Shown piece by piece: positions 21,481-31,397 of a stretch of 64,000 bases of DNA (position 1 is the first letter of the stretch; every line of letters begins with the position of its first letter). The notes beneath the pieces are model-generated. The model was not told the DNA's origin and did not search any database. It saw only the letters and a program-made list of their open reading frames with translations. Where the stretch lies: contig NZ_AVFL01000009.1 in the NCBI RefSeq assembly GCF_000576635.1, forward strand, positions 124,001 to 188,000, in the 5' to 3' direction. The DNA comes from Skermanella stibiiresistens SB22 (GTDB lineage: Bacteria > Pseudomonadota > Alphaproteobacteria > Azospirillales > Azospirillaceae). Position numbers and translations under genes: made by a program.

Positions 21481-22312
21481 CGAAATCCAGGCCGACGTCG
21501 AAGTTGGTGACGCTGTGGGTCAGCCAGCCGACAGAGATCATGTCAACGCCGGTTTCCGCCACGGCCCGCACCGTCTCGGCGGTGATGTTGCCCGACGCCT
21601 CGGTCAGCATCCGGCCATCCACCATCCGCACGGCGTCGCGCAGCTGGTCCGGCCGCATGTTGTCGAGCAGGACGGCATCGACCCTCAGCGCCAGCAGCTC
21701 CACCAATTGCTCCAGGGTATCGACCTCGACCTCGATCTTGACCATGTGGCCGAGCCCGGCGCGGGCGGCGGCCACCGCCGCGTGGATCCCGCCGGCGGCG
21801 ACCAGATGGTTGTCCTTGATCAGGACGGCGTCATCCAGGCCGAAGCGGTGGTTGCTGCCTTCCCCCTGGCGCACCGCCTCCTTCTCCAGCGCGCGGAGGC
21901 CGGGGGTCGTCTTGCGGGTGCAGGTGATCCGCGCCTTGCATCCCTCGACCGCCTGGACAAGGCCACGCGTCGCGGTCGCGATGCCGCAGAGGCGACCCAG
22001 CAGGTTCAGGGCGGTGCGTTCCGCCGACAGGATTGGCCGGGCGGCGCCCCACACCACCGCCAGCGTGTCGCCGGGAAGCACGTCGCTCCCGTCGGGTGTC
22101 AGGATCTCGATCGACAGCGTGGGGTCGAGCAGGCGGAAGGCCGAGAGCGAGACGGTCAACCCGGCGACGCGGCCGGGGCGCCGGGCCACCAGCTTGGCGC
22201 GCGCCGTGGCACTGGCCGGGACGACGGTGTCGGTCGTCAGATCCCCGGCGCGGCCGAGATCCTCCAGCAGCGCCGCCCGGACGAGCGGTTCATAGACCAA
22301 CGGGTACGGCAT
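21476..22312 (-). CDS. nadC: nicotinate-nucleotide pyrophosphorylase (carboxylating)
   Basis: A 278-residue quinolinate phosphoribosyltransferase, which makes nicotinate mononucleotide from quinolinate and PRPP. Family motifs seen: [16 protein letters not shown] at the N-terminus, [40 protein letters not shown] and the C-terminal EASGNIT. The ATG at 22312 is preceded by AAGGAGG at 6 nt, a strong site, so the 10-residue upstream extension is rejected. The start lies inside the 3' end of nadB (23-bp overlap), consistent with coupled translation. Last gene of nadA-nadB-nadC. Confidence 0.95.
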   Translation of the reverse strand: MPYPLVYEPLVRAALLEDLGRAGDLTTDTVVPASATARAKLVARRPGRVAGLTVSLSAFRLLDPTLSIEILTPDGSDVLPGDTLAVVWGAARPILSAERTALNLLGRLCGIATATRGLVQAVEGCKARITCTRKTTPGLRALEKEAVRQGEGSNHRFGLDDAVLIKDNHLVAAGGIHAAVAAARAGLGHMVKIEVEVDTLEQLVELLALRVDAVLLDNMRPDQLRDAVRMVDGRMLTEASGNITAETVRAVAETGVDMISVGWLTHSVTNFDVGLDFE

Positions 22313-23957
22313 GGCGGGCCTCCTTCGGGTACGGGATGGCATCGGAGCGGTCCAGGTCTCCCAAGGTGAGGAAACTCCGGCGCCGTGAGGCTTCCAAGGC
22401 TTGGGGAAAGTCGGAGCGGTGATGGGCGCCGCGGCTCTCCTCGCGGCACAGGGCCGCGTGGGTGATCAGCTTCGCCACCAGCAGGAGGTTGCGGACCTCG
22501 CCCCAGGCGACGGTCTGGGCGAAGGTGCCGGTGCCGCCGCTGACGAAGTCGAACGCCGTCCGCAGGTCTTCGATCAGGTTTAGTCCCTGGGCCAGCCCCT
22601 GCCCGTCCCGCGACAAACCGACATGGTCGTACATCACGCCGCGGAGTTGACGGCGGAGCAGCGCCAGCGCGGTTTCCGATCCGCCGGCGGCGGGAACCTC
22701 CGGCACCGCGATTGGGGGAAGCGGGCCATCGTCCCCGGAGGCCAGGATCGCCCGCGCCACCCGGTCGCCGAACACCAGGGCTTCCAGCAGCGAATTGCTG
22801 GCGAGCCGGTTGGCGCCGTGGACCCCCGTGTCGGCCGTCTCGCCGCAGGCGTAAAGCCCGGCGACGCTTGTCCGTCCCGCAGCGTCCGTGACCACGCCGC
22901 CCATGTGGTAATGGGCGGCGGGCGCCACCGGAACAGGCTCCGTCCAGGGGTCGATGCCGGCTTCGGCGCAGAGGCCGAGCACCGTCGGGAAGTGGCTGGC
23001 GTCGTGGGCGAGCACGGCGCGGAGGTCGAGCGTGACCCGTTCCCCCGCGGCGACCCGGCGCCAGACTGCGCGGGCGACGATGTCGCGTGGCGCGAGTTCG
23101 GCGTCGGGATGCTCGGCCGGCATGAAGCGGCGGCCGGCACCGTCGAGCAGCACCGCCCCCGCCCCGCGCAGGGCCTCGGTCAACAACGGCAGCGGCCGGC
23201 CCGAGCCGTCGCCGGCCGCCAGCGCGGTCGGGTGGAACTGGACGAACTCCAGATCGCCCAGCACCGCCCCGGCGCGCGCCGCCATCGCCAGCCCGTCGCC
23301 GGTGTTCTCCACCGGGTTGGTGGTGTGCAGGAAGACACCGCCGGTCCCGCCGGTCGCCAGCACGACCTGGGCGGCGCGGTGGAAGACCCAGCCAGCCTCG
23401 GCGTGGCGGGCCAGGACGCCCCGGACCCGCCCGTCGCGGACGACGAGATCGTGGGCGAAGGCCTCGGCCATGACGGTGATCGAGGGGGTGCGGCGGACCC
23501 GTTCTACCATTTCGTGGACCAGGACGCGGCCGGTCGCGTCACCCCCGGCATGGACGATGCGGGCGCGGCCATGGGCGGCCTCGCGCCCGAGCGATGGCGT
23601 GCCATCCGCCGCGAGGTCGAACGGAAAGGCGGCTGCCAACAACCGGCGGACCCGCTCCGCCCCCTCGGCGGCCAGGATGCCGGCCATCACGGCGTCGGCG
23701 ATGCCGGCGCCGGCCTTGACGGTATCGGCGGCGTGGTCGGCCGGGTCGTCGCCCGCCCCGATCGCGGCGGCGACGCCGCCCTGGGCGTGGGGGCTCGATC
23801 CGCCAGCCAGTTCCGCTGTCTTGGTCAGCAGCGTGACCGGCCGGGGGGAGAGACGGAGCGCCGCGGTCAGTCCGGCGAGGCCGGAGCCGATCACCACCGT
23901 TCCGGCGTCGCGGATGCCCGGCAGGCCCCTGCCCCGCCGGTCTCGATAAGTTGCCAT
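22290..23957 (-). CDS. nadB: L-aspartate oxidase
   Basis: A 555-residue FAD enzyme that oxidises L-aspartate to iminoaspartate, the first step of de novo NAD synthesis. The FAD-binding site [15 protein letters not shown] is near residue 22, followed by [14 protein letters not shown] and the substrate-site region [10 protein letters not shown]; the C-terminal helical domain contains [16 protein letters not shown]. It starts 13 bp after the nadA stop. The length and motifs are normal for NadB rather than for the related succinate dehydrogenase flavoprotein. Confidence 0.95.
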   Translation of the reverse strand: MATYRDRRGRGLPGIRDAGTVVIGSGLAGLTAALRLSPRPVTLLTKTAELAGGSSPHAQGGVAAAIGAGDDPADHAADTVKAGAGIADAVMAGILAAEGAERVRRLLAAAFPFDLAADGTPSLGREAAHGRARIVHAGGDATGRVLVHEMVERVRRTPSITVMAEAFAHDLVVRDGRVRGVLARHAEAGWVFHRAAQVVLATGGTGGVFLHTTNPVENTGDGLAMAARAGAVLGDLEFVQFHPTALAAGDGSGRPLPLLTEALRGAGAVLLDGAGRRFMPAEHPDAELAPRDIVARAVWRRVAAGERVTLDLRAVLAHDASHFPTVLGLCAEAGIDPWTEPVPVAPAAHYHMGGVVTDAAGRTSVAGLYACGETADTGVHGANRLASNSLLEALVFGDRVARAILASGDDGPLPPIAVPEVPAAGGSETALALLRRQLRGVMYDHVGLSRDGQGLAQGLNLIEDLRTAFDFVSGGTGTFAQTVAWGEVRNLLLVAKLITHAALCREESRGAHHRSDFPQALEASRRRSFLTLGDLDRSDAIPYPKEARHAVPVGL

Positions 23958-23970
23958 GGCTTGTTTCCCC

Positions 23971-24978
23971 TCAACGTCCGACCGCGATCATCCGCTCGAC
24001 CGCGACGCGCGCCCGGTCGGCGACGGCGGGATCGATCTCGACGCGCGGTTCCATCGTCTGGAGGCTCTCCAGGATGTTGGAGAGCGTGATGCGCTTCATG
24101 TGCGGGCACAGATTGCAGGGGCGGATGAACTCCACGTCCGGCAAGCCGGTCGCGACGTTGTCGCTCATCGAGCATTCGGTGACCATCAGCACGCGGGCCG
24201 GCCGGTGGTCGCCGACATAATCGATCATCTGGGCGGTCGAGCCGACGAAGTCGGAGGCAGCCAGCACGTCCGGCGGGCATTCCGGATGGGCGATGATGGT
24301 CAGGCCATCGAACCTGGCCCGGTACTCGCGAAGCTGGTCGCCCGTGAAGCGCTCATGGACCTCGCAATGTCCTTTCCAGGCGATGATCCCCACCTTGGTC
24401 TGGGTCGCGACATACTTGGCGAGGTATTCGTCCGGCAGGAACAGGACGCGGTCGACGCCGAGGCTTTCCACCACCTGTACCGCGTTGCCCGAGGTGCAGC
24501 AGATGTCCGACTCCGCTTTGACGTCGGCGGAGGTGTTGACGTAGGTCACGACCGGCACGCCCGGATACCGTTGCCTCAGCAGCCGGATGTCGGCACCCGT
24601 GATGCTGTCGGCCAGCGAGCAGCCCGCCGACATGTCCGGCATCAGGACGATCTTGCCAGGGTTCAGCAGCTTGGCCGTCTCCGCCATGAAGTGGACGCCC
24701 GCCATGACGATGACATCCGCGTCCGCCGTCGCGGCCTTGCGGGCCAGCGCCAGACTGTCGCCGACGATATCGGCGACGCCGTGGAAGATCTCCGGCGTCT
24801 GGTAGTTGTGCGCCAGCACGACGGCGTTGCGCTCGCGCTTCAAGCTGTTGATGGCGTGGATCAACGGCGCGTGGAACGGCCATTCCACGGCGGGGACGAC
24901 CCTGCTCATGCGCTCGAAGATCGGAGCGGTGGCCTTGGCGACCTCGGGCGTGTAGGCGAGTGCGGCAGCTGCGGACAT
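23971..24978 (-). CDS. nadA: quinolinate synthase
   Basis: A 335-residue [4Fe-4S] enzyme that condenses iminoaspartate with dihydroxyacetone phosphate to quinolinate. The cluster Cys candidates are visible in [20 protein letters not shown] and [12 protein letters not shown]; the substrate motif [20 protein letters not shown] is intact. I chose the ATG at 24978 ([13 protein letters not shown]), which matches the usual NadA start, although GGGAG is 13 nt away; an alternative ATG at 25029 would add 17 residues across the operator region. First gene of the nadABC operon, with palindromic sites in its promoter. Confidence 0.94.
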   Translation of the reverse strand: MSAAAALAYTPEVAKATAPIFERMSRVVPAVEWPFHAPLIHAINSLKRERNAVVLAHNYQTPEIFHGVADIVGDSLALARKAATADADVIVMAGVHFMAETAKLLNPGKIVLMPDMSAGCSLADSITGADIRLLRQRYPGVPVVTYVNTSADVKAESDICCTSGNAVQVVESLGVDRVLFLPDEYLAKYVATQTKVGIIAWKGHCEVHERFTGDQLREYRARFDGLTIIAHPECPPDVLAASDFVGSTAQMIDYVGDHRPARVLMVTECSMSDNVATGLPDVEFIRPCNLCPHMKRITLSNILESLQTMEPRVEIDPAVADRARVAVERMIAVGR

Positions 24979-25033
24979 GGCTTGGTTCCAACTCCCAATG
25001 ACGGCTATTTCTGCTCTATCTGAGCACATCTGA

Positions 25034-25077
25034 TTTATAATCTCAATGAGTATATTTGCTATATGCTCATTATGAGC
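25034..25077 (-). promoter_or_regulatory. nadA promoter with two palindromes, candidate NadQ operator
   Basis: An AT-rich stretch upstream of nadA. It contains the palindrome GCTCAT-T-ATGAGC (25065-25077) and a shorter CTCA-A-TGAG (25042-25050), and on the minus strand a -10-like TATAAA (25034-25039). The smaller palindrome falls between the likely -35 and -10, so a bound dimer would block transcription. The NadQ-like regulator encoded 1 kb upstream is the natural candidate, but I do not know its published motif. Confidence 0.5.
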
Positions 25078-25153
25078 TTATTAGACGGCAAGAAATAGGG
25101 GCGGCCGCCGTGGCGACCGCCCCCTCAGGTGAAAGCCAAGCCTTCGCGGAAGA

Positions 25154-25921
25154 TCAGGGAGGTGTCGCCTGCGCCATAGCGACGCCGCCGCCCATGATGA
25201 AGACGTCCAGCGGCAGCGCGTTCAGCGAACCGTCGGTCCGGCTGACCAGGACCAGGAAGCCGGCAGCGACGCCGTCACGGCTGACGCGGACCACCAGATC
25301 CTCGACCGGCGGGCCAGCCACATCGACGGAGGCGATCACCTCCATGGTCCAGGTGGATTGACCGCGCGCCAGGATGACCCGGCGGTCGCCGATCTCGACA
25401 TGGTCGGAACCGATGCCGGCCAGCCGAGCGGCCTTGACCGCCCACGCCGGTGCCAGTGACTGGAGCGACGCCGGGTCCAGCCGGGTGAACACCGCCTGCC
25501 CCAGGCCCGCCAGCGTCGACAGGTGCTGCTCCGGCTCGCGGGCAGTGTGGAGGACGCGCAGCACGGCGCAATCGCGATAGGCCGACGCCAACGGATGGCT
25601 GTTCAACGCCCGGGCCCGTCCATCATGCCCGGACAACGCCATGAAGCCGGCGCAGCTGTCGGTCTTATACCGGCCATCGGCAGTCTCGACTTCGATCAGC
25701 GGCCGCGTGGCGGCCATCGCCTGAGTGTAATGCTCGAGCTTGTTCCGCAGATCGGGATCCAGGATGCCGGAGAACTTGCTTTCCTCGGCGCCTTCGGAGG
25801 CTGGTGCCGTCGAGCCCAGGGTGGCGATGACGAACAGCACCAGCAGGAAAAGACCGGTGATGATGACCCGGTATAGCGGGAACGGACGATCCATCTCGGG
25901 CAGGGAAGGTGAAGGGGGCAT
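25154..25921 (-). CDS. hypothetical membrane-anchored protein
   Basis: A 255-residue protein with a short cytoplasmic N-terminus, one membrane segment (YRVIITGLFLLVLFVIATLG, about 17-36) and a periplasmic domain. The latter has two Cys (SCAGF, DCAVL) that might pair. No domain is recognised. An internal Met at residue 10 is an alternative start. It lies between nadA and the NadQ-like gene on the same strand; a 19-bp imperfect palindrome lies 38 bp upstream of its start. Its position suggests co-regulation with NAD synthesis, but nothing in the sequence shows a role. Confidence 0.65.
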   Translation of the reverse strand: MPPSPSLPEMDRPFPLYRVIITGLFLLVLFVIATLGSTAPASEGAEESKFSGILDPDLRNKLEHYTQAMAATRPLIEVETADGRYKTDSCAGFMALSGHDGRARALNSHPLASAYRDCAVLRVLHTAREPEQHLSTLAGLGQAVFTRLDPASLQSLAPAWAVKAARLAGIGSDHVEIGDRRVILARGQSTWTMEVIASVDVAGPPVEDLVVRVSRDGVAAGFLVLVSRTDGSLNALPLDVFIMGGGVAMAQATPP

Positions 25922-25958
25922 GGCTGGCCTTGCTGCTTCTGATCACGCCGACAACGGC

Positions 25959-25977
25959 TATGTTGCATTGCAGCATA
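25959..25977. promoter_or_regulatory. 19-bp imperfect palindrome, possible operator
   Basis: TATGTTGCATTGCAGCATA is symmetrical about its central T with one mismatched pair. It lies 38 bp upstream of the 25921 start, in the gap after the NadQ-like gene, in a position suited to control the minus-strand gene. Confidence 0.35.
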
Positions 25978-26070
25978 AGACCTACCCCAAAGCCAGATCC
26001 CGCACCATGCGCCAAGGCGCCACACTGCCATGTGCCACAGGCATGCGTGGTAGGCGGGTGTGACGCCGCC

Positions 26071-27102
26071 TCACCCGGCCTCGCCATCCTCCCGTGCCGC
26101 CGTGGACGGTGCGCGTTCCCGCAGCACGTCGCGGCGGAACCGGAACAGCTCGGCCGGGCGTCCGCCCGTCCTGCTTTCCCGCTGGCCGGTCGGCTCGACC
26201 AAGCCGCCGGCCACCATCAGGCGGCGGAAGTTCTGCTTGTGCAGCACGGCGCCGGATAGCGCCTCCACCACCTGCTGGAGCCGGAACAGCGTGAAGGTCG
26301 GCGGCAGCAGTTCGAACACCAACGGCCGGTACCTCAACTTGCCGCGCAACCGGCTCAGCGCCGCCGCCAGGATGCGGCGGTTGTCCGACGCCATCGGCTT
26401 GCCCAGGGCCCGCGGCGTCTCGGCCACCAGCGCCGCCATCGGGTCCTCGGCGCCGGCCAGCCGGATCGCCTCGCGGTCGCGCCGCGCCTCGACCAGCAGG
26501 CCCGCCTCGTAGAGCAGTTCGTAGCGGTCGAGCGCGCGGTCGAAGTCCCACGGCGCGTCCGTCGCGTCCGGCCCGAAGCAGAGGACGACACGCTCGGAGC
26601 GCCGCCGCCGCTCGCTCTCGTCGTCCGTCCGGCCGACCCAGCGCGACAAGGCCGGGCGGATGACCCGCTCGATCAGCGGCGGCCGCCCCGTCCGCCAATC
26701 CTCCCAGGGCAGGAACTCGTACCAGTCGCGCCACTCGGCATCGCCGGCCCCGGAAAGCGGCGCCTCCTGGACCAGCGTCAGGTAGCCGACCGACACGACG
26801 CGGGGGCCACCGGCCAGTTCGCCATGATCGCGATAGCGGTCGCCGAAGGTATAGAGCTGCTCGACATAGCGGAGCGGCAGACCGCTCAGCCGCTCGACCC
26901 AGGACCGCAATCCGCTCTCCAGCGTGCGGTGAAGCCCCGGATCGAAGGGGCCCGACGGCAGCGCGTCGCGGTGGGGCGCCGGCATGCCTTCCACCCCCTC
27001 CACCGGCAGCGGCGGCGTTGGTGTCCGCACCACCAGGACGCGCGGCGTGTCGCCCGTCACGGCGACCACCACCGCCGTCAGTCCGATCACCATGGCATCC
27101 AT
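26071..27102 (-). CDS. nadQ: NadQ-like NAD biosynthesis regulator (Nudix-like plus winged helix)
   Basis: A 343-residue protein resembling the COG4111 family, in which NadQ represses nadABC in alphaproteobacteria. The N-terminal half has Nudix-fold features (LTAVVVAVTGDTPRVLVVRT, VSVGYLTLVQ) without the catalytic Nudix box, as in ligand-sensing relatives. The C-terminal part (about 225-320) reads as a winged helix: FELLPPTFTLFRLQQVVEAL, NFRRLMVAGGLVEPTG, GRPAELFRFR. Its place beside nadABC on the same strand supports the assignment. It is divergent from the tartrate-dehydrogenase-like gene. The symbol is an inference from family and context. Confidence 0.65.
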   Translation of the reverse strand: MDAMVIGLTAVVVAVTGDTPRVLVVRTPTPPLPVEGVEGMPAPHRDALPSGPFDPGLHRTLESGLRSWVERLSGLPLRYVEQLYTFGDRYRDHGELAGGPRVVSVGYLTLVQEAPLSGAGDAEWRDWYEFLPWEDWRTGRPPLIERVIRPALSRWVGRTDDESERRRRSERVVLCFGPDATDAPWDFDRALDRYELLYEAGLLVEARRDREAIRLAGAEDPMAALVAETPRALGKPMASDNRRILAAALSRLRGKLRYRPLVFELLPPTFTLFRLQQVVEALSGAVLHKQNFRRLMVAGGLVEPTGQRESRTGGRPAELFRFRRDVLRERAPSTAAREDGEAG

Positions 27103-27269
27103 GCGAGACGACCCCGATCCTCAAAGCTCCTGGAGCCCGTGTTTGGCAGCGCGGCCTTGGATTTACAAGGTCATACGGGGCATCGCGGCGGCGGTTGCCG
27201 AATTCCGGCTTTACCGAGGGGGTCGATCGGGGTTCATATGCGGCGCCAGAAAAACAGAGGAAAAAAGCC

Positions 27270-28322
27270 ATGGCGAAGTACAGGATTGCCGTGATCCCCG
27301 GTGACGGCATCGGCAAGGAGGTCATGCCGGAGGGCATCCGGGTGCTCGACACCATCGCCGCCCGGTTCGGCATCGAATTCACCTGGGACCATCTGGACTG
27401 GAGCTGCGACCGTTACCACAGCGACGGCGCCATGATGCCCGCCGATGGCCTGGATACCATCAAGGGACATGACGCGATCTATCTCGGCGCCGTGGGGTGG
27501 CCGACCGTGCCGGACCATGTGTCGCTGTGGGAACTGCTGATCCCGATCCGGCGCGACTTTCAACAATACGTCAACCTGCGCCCGGTCCGCCTGTTCGACG
27601 GCGTGCCCTGCCCGCTCGCCGGCCGGCCGGAGATCGATTTCTGGATCGTGCGCGAGAACAACGAGGGAGAGTATTCGGAAATCGGCGGCAGGCTTTACGC
27701 CGGGACAGACGCCGAGATGGCCGTGCAGCAAAACGTGTTCACACGGCGGGGCGTTGACAGGGTCATGCGATACGCCTTTGAGTTGGCCAAATCAAGGCCG
27801 AACAAGCACCTGACCTCCGCGACGAAATCGAACGGCATCATCCACACCATGCCGTTCTGGGACGAGCGGTTCAAGGTGATGGGCGAGGCCTATCCGGAGG
27901 TCAGGACCGACCAGTACCACATCGACATCCTGACCGCGCATTTCGTCCGCAACCCGTCGCGGTTCGACGTGGTGGTGGGCAGCAACCTGTTCGGTGACAT
28001 CCTGTCGGACCTGGGTCCGGCGGTCACTGGCACGATCGGCATCGCGCCGTCCGCCAACATCAATCCCGAGCGCGACTTCCCGTCGATGTTCGAGCCGGTC
28101 CACGGCTCGGCTCCCGACATCGCGGGCAAGGGCATCGCCAACCCGATCGGTCAGATCTGGTCGGGCGCCATGATGCTGGACCATCTGGGTCACCCGGACG
28201 CGGGCCGAGCCATCGTCAAGGCGATCGAGCGGGTCCTGACCCAGCCGGAGTTGCTGACGCCCGACATGGGCGGCAAGGCCACCACCGCCGGGCTGGGCAA
28301 GGCGGTCGCCGACGCGCTTTAG
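27270..28322 (+). CDS. tartrate / D-malate dehydrogenase (beta-decarboxylating)
   Basis: A 350-residue NAD-dependent enzyme of the isocitrate/isopropylmalate dehydrogenase family. RIAVIPGDGIGKEVMPEG, FWIVRENNEGEYSEIGGR and the C-terminal FEPVHGSAPDIAGKGIANPI are typical of tartrate dehydrogenase/decarboxylase and D-malate dehydrogenase (TtuC, DmlA). It should oxidise tartrate or D-malate, or related 3-alkylmalates, with decarboxylation. The ATG at 27270 has AGAGGA 8-9 nt upstream; the open frame extends further but without family similarity. It stands alone between the divergent regulator and a small membrane gene, so the NadQ-like protein's effect on it is open. Confidence 0.9.
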   Translation: MAKYRIAVIPGDGIGKEVMPEGIRVLDTIAARFGIEFTWDHLDWSCDRYHSDGAMMPADGLDTIKGHDAIYLGAVGWPTVPDHVSLWELLIPIRRDFQQYVNLRPVRLFDGVPCPLAGRPEIDFWIVRENNEGEYSEIGGRLYAGTDAEMAVQQNVFTRRGVDRVMRYAFELAKSRPNKHLTSATKSNGIIHTMPFWDERFKVMGEAYPEVRTDQYHIDILTAHFVRNPSRFDVVVGSNLFGDILSDLGPAVTGTIGIAPSANINPERDFPSMFEPVHGSAPDIAGKGIANPIGQIWSGAMMLDHLGHPDAGRAIVKAIERVLTQPELLTPDMGGKATTAGLGKAVADAL

Positions 28323-28346
28323 GCGTAGGCCAGGTTTGGCCGGGGG

Positions 28347-28658
28347 TCAGCGGCGGGTGGTGTCGTCCAGCACGACATAGTCCACGTCGGTCAGGATCTC
28401 CGGCTGGCCCTTGGGCTGGGGACCCGCCGATTGGCGTTGCCGCCTTTGCTGGACGGGAGCCGGCATCACCTTGCGCAGCACGCCGCGCGCCGCCGCGATC
28501 GCCAGCACCAGGCTCAGCACGAGCAGGGAGATCGGCAGCGCCAGCAGCAGGAGCAACGGCACGACCAATCCCTTGAACCAGTTCGGGACGACCGGTCGCC
28601 GGGGCTCTGGGCCAAAGAATTGCTCATAGGCGTACATGGCGGACAGTTCCTCTTCCAT
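28347..28658 (-). CDS. small single-pass membrane protein, unknown function
   Basis: A 103-residue protein with an aromatic, acidic N-terminus (MEEELSAMYAYEQFFGPEP), one long hydrophobic segment rich in Leu (about 32-57) and a basic, Gln/Arg-rich tail (QQRRQRQ) ending TDVDYVVLDDTTRR. No family is recognised. It lies 59 bp downstream of the MscS-type channel gene on the same strand and may be its operon partner. Confidence 0.6.
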   Translation of the reverse strand: MEEELSAMYAYEQFFGPEPRRPVVPNWFKGLVVPLLLLLALPISLLVLSLVLAIAAARGVLRKVMPAPVQQRRQRQSAGPQPKGQPEILTDVDYVVLDDTTRR

Positions 28659-28717
28659 TCGGACAACCGGATATCACGGCTTATATAAGCTCTCCGTCAT
28701 GGCGAAACTGGGGCATT

Positions 28718-31252
28718 TCACCTTGAACCAACATTACCCGTCCATGAATTCGGTGTAATGGTTTCCAGCTGGGACGCCGCGGGCGGTTGCCGGGGCGGCG
28801 ATCGCCGGTCCAGGAAATCCCGCAGGCCGTCGAGCTGCGGGATGTGCATGACCTGCTGGTTGAACGGGATGGCGATGCCCGCCCGGTCGAAGGACTCCGC
28901 GATGGCGAACCGGAGGTCGCTGGCGGTGGGCAGGAAGAAATCGACATCCGGGATGAAGCAGCGCAACTCGAAGTCCAGCGAGCTGGCGCCGAAATCCTTG
29001 AAGACCACCATCGGCGCCGGCATCGTGGCGACGCGGGGATGGGCGGTGGCGCAGGCCAGCAGGGTTTCCCGCACCAGCTTGAGGTCCGAGCCGTACTCGA
29101 CCCCGATCTTGATATCGATCCGGCCGAACTTGTCCTTGAAAGTCCAGTTGACCACCGCCTTGGACACCAGTTCGGAGTTGGGGATGATCACCGAGGCGCG
29201 CTGGAAGGTCTGAAGCTCGGTCGCGCGGACGCTGATGCGCTTGACCACGCCCTCCATGTCGCCGACCACGACCCAGTCGCCGACCTTGATCGGGCGCTCG
29301 ACCAGCAGGATCAGGCCGGCGGCGAAGTTGCTGACGACGTTCTGGAGGCCGAAACCGATGCCGACCGACAGGGCGCCGGCGATCAGCGCCAGGTTGGACA
29401 GGTCGAGCCCCAACGCCCCGATCGCCACCAGCAGCGCCACCATGAACCCGAAATAGCCGACGCCGGTCTTGATCGAGTTCTGGACGCCCCGGTCGATCTG
29501 GAGCCGCTGGAGCACCCGGACATCCAGCACCCGTTGGACGTGGCGGGTGACCATGACCGCGGCGCTGAACAGCAGGATCGCCGCGATGATGTCGGCCGGA
29601 GCCAGCCGGACCCCACCGACCGTGACGCCGCGCATGAAGGTGTCGACGAAGCCCTGGAGTTCCGTCCAGTCGATGCCGCTGAGCGGCAGCAGGATCACGG
29701 CGGCCAAGGCGATCAGGCCAACGTCGATCATGACCCTGGCGCACCAGTCCGCCGCCTGGACGCCCTTCTCCGACCGGACCAGCAGGCGGCGCAACTCGGC
29801 GAGGGGACCCCGCTCGCGCTCCATCACCATCGCGACGCCCTCGTGGGCGACGCCCCGGAGCGGCAGCAGCAAGCCGGCGACGGCGATGGTGGCCAGGGCC
29901 AGCATGCCGACATAGATCGACAAGTTGTGGAAACCGGCGATCGAGGCGCCTAGCGTCGCCAGGGCGATGACGCCGCCAATGTGGCGGAGTTGGACCCAGG
30001 ATCCACCGGACGGTTCCGGTCCGGCATCGCGGCCGGCCTCGGGCGCCGGCCCCGCCGAACGCGGCACCCAGAGCTTGCCCGGCAGCAGGAACATCAGCGT
30101 CGCGGTGGCCAGCAGCATGGTGCCGAAGCCGGTGACCGCCTGAAGCTCCGGCGGCGACAGCATGGTCCGTTGAAGCACGACGGCGCCGCCGGCCACGCCG
30201 ACACCGACCGCGAATAGGGTGATCCGGTTGACCAGGGACCGAGCCGGGACTGGATCGAGCGCGCTCAACCGCCACGCCGGACGGTCGGGCGCCAGGATCG
30301 CGGCGGCCAAGCCGGAGAAGAACAGGAAGAAGGCCGCTCCTCCCGCCGCGGCGGCGATCAGGGCCTGCAAGGGCAGTGTCTTCGGATCGCCCGCCATGAT
30401 CTGGCGCAGCGCCAGGGCCAAGGCGACGGTGGGGAGGACCGTCAAGAGGCAGCGTCCCACGACCTCGACCGCCAGGGCGACGACACGTTGCCGCCGCGTG
30501 GGATGTGTGATGTCCCGCCGCCGCCCGAACCGTCCGAGCAACCAGCGCCGCACCGGCCACGCGAGGCCCAGCGCCACCAGGAACGCGGCGGCCAGTTCGA
30601 AGCCTTGATCGGCCCAGGCCGGATCATCCGCGGTGGCGGAGAAGGCCTGCGACACCCTGTCGCGTAGAAACGCGGCTTGTGGCGGTAGCGCGGTCCAGGT
30701 CGATCGGTTGAGCGGCAAGGGTCCGCGCTTGAACAGGGTATCGGTGAACTGCCGCATCCTCTTGTCGGTGGCGGTCCGCATCAGGATGTCCGCGCGCGTC
30801 GCGATCAGTTCGGCCTGCCGCCCCCGCCCATCCAGCTCGGCGATGATCCTGGCGAGGCGCTGGCGTTCCGCCGCGACGGCGGCGGCTTCCGCCAGCGCGC
30901 CCTCGGCTGGGGGAGCGCCCAGCGCTTCGGCCAATTGCTGGTTGACCGCCATCTCCGTCACGGCGGCCGCCGTCGCTTGGTGGGCCTGCTCGAGCAGCCC
31001 GGAAAGCTCCATGCGAAGCGTCTGGTATTCGGCTTCGTCCAACGCGCCGCGCGCCACCCGGTTCGCCGCCTTCTCCAGCGCCGCTTGCCACCCGGCCAAA
31101 GCCGCCTTGAACTCGATGGGTGCAGCCGGGGCCGTCTGCGCGCCCGCGGGTGAAATGACCGACAAAGCCGTGAGGAGCAGGAGCGCCAAAATGAAAACCG
31201 TCCGCGACGGCTGTCGCGGACGGTGGAACCACACGGAGGGCGGCTTGCGCAT
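28718..31252 (-). CDS. MscS-family mechanosensitive channel with DUF3772-type N-terminal domain
   Basis: An 844-residue protein: signal-peptide-like N-terminus ending PAGAQTAPA, a helical periplasmic domain (about 40-230, Ala/Glu-rich, DUF3772-like), about ten membrane segments, then the MscS pore and beta domain near the C-terminus, with GALSVGIGFGLQNVVSNFAAG (TM3 pore helix) and VGDMEGVVKRISVRATELQT. It is the large MscK/YbiO style of channel, which releases solutes on hypo-osmotic shock. The start is uncertain: candidates at 31288 (TTG), 31270 and 31252 lack a ribosome binding site, and a terminator-like hairpin lies inside the N-terminal coding sequence. Confidence 0.85.
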   Translation of the reverse strand: MRKPPSVWFHRPRQPSRTVFILALLLLTALSVISPAGAQTAPAAPIEFKAALAGWQAALEKAANRVARGALDEAEYQTLRMELSGLLEQAHQATAAAVTEMAVNQQLAEALGAPPAEGALAEAAAVAAERQRLARIIAELDGRGRQAELIATRADILMRTATDKRMRQFTDTLFKRGPLPLNRSTWTALPPQAAFLRDRVSQAFSATADDPAWADQGFELAAAFLVALGLAWPVRRWLLGRFGRRRDITHPTRRQRVVALAVEVVGRCLLTVLPTVALALALRQIMAGDPKTLPLQALIAAAAGGAAFFLFFSGLAAAILAPDRPAWRLSALDPVPARSLVNRITLFAVGVGVAGGAVVLQRTMLSPPELQAVTGFGTMLLATATLMFLLPGKLWVPRSAGPAPEAGRDAGPEPSGGSWVQLRHIGGVIALATLGASIAGFHNLSIYVGMLALATIAVAGLLLPLRGVAHEGVAMVMERERGPLAELRRLLVRSEKGVQAADWCARVMIDVGLIALAAVILLPLSGIDWTELQGFVDTFMRGVTVGGVRLAPADIIAAILLFSAAVMVTRHVQRVLDVRVLQRLQIDRGVQNSIKTGVGYFGFMVALLVAIGALGLDLSNLALIAGALSVGIGFGLQNVVSNFAAGLILLVERPIKVGDWVVVGDMEGVVKRISVRATELQTFQRASVIIPNSELVSKAVVNWTFKDKFGRIDIKIGVEYGSDLKLVRETLLACATAHPRVATMPAPMVVFKDFGASSLDFELRCFIPDVDFFLPTASDLRFAIAESFDRAGIAIPFNQQVMHIPQLDGLRDFLDRRSPPRQPPAASQLETITPNSWTGNVGSR
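31187..31224 (-). terminator. terminator-like hairpin inside the channel gene's 5' end
   Basis: A perfect 12-bp stem (arms 31197-31208 and 31213-31224, including GTCCGCGAC) with a 4-nt loop is followed on the minus strand by TTTTCATTTT. This is the form of an intrinsic terminator and would end the upstream response-regulator transcript or attenuate the channel gene. Confidence 0.5.
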
Positions 31253-31397
31253 CTGGATAATCAAACCCATGGCTGAAAAACCGGCCAAGCCGGATGCGCT
31301 TTTCTAGCATGCCTCCCAAGTGACGGCTGAGATTTTATGGTGTCGCGGACAGGACCAACACGCGGATGGAACCGAAGGCGCGGAACGGCCTGCCCGA

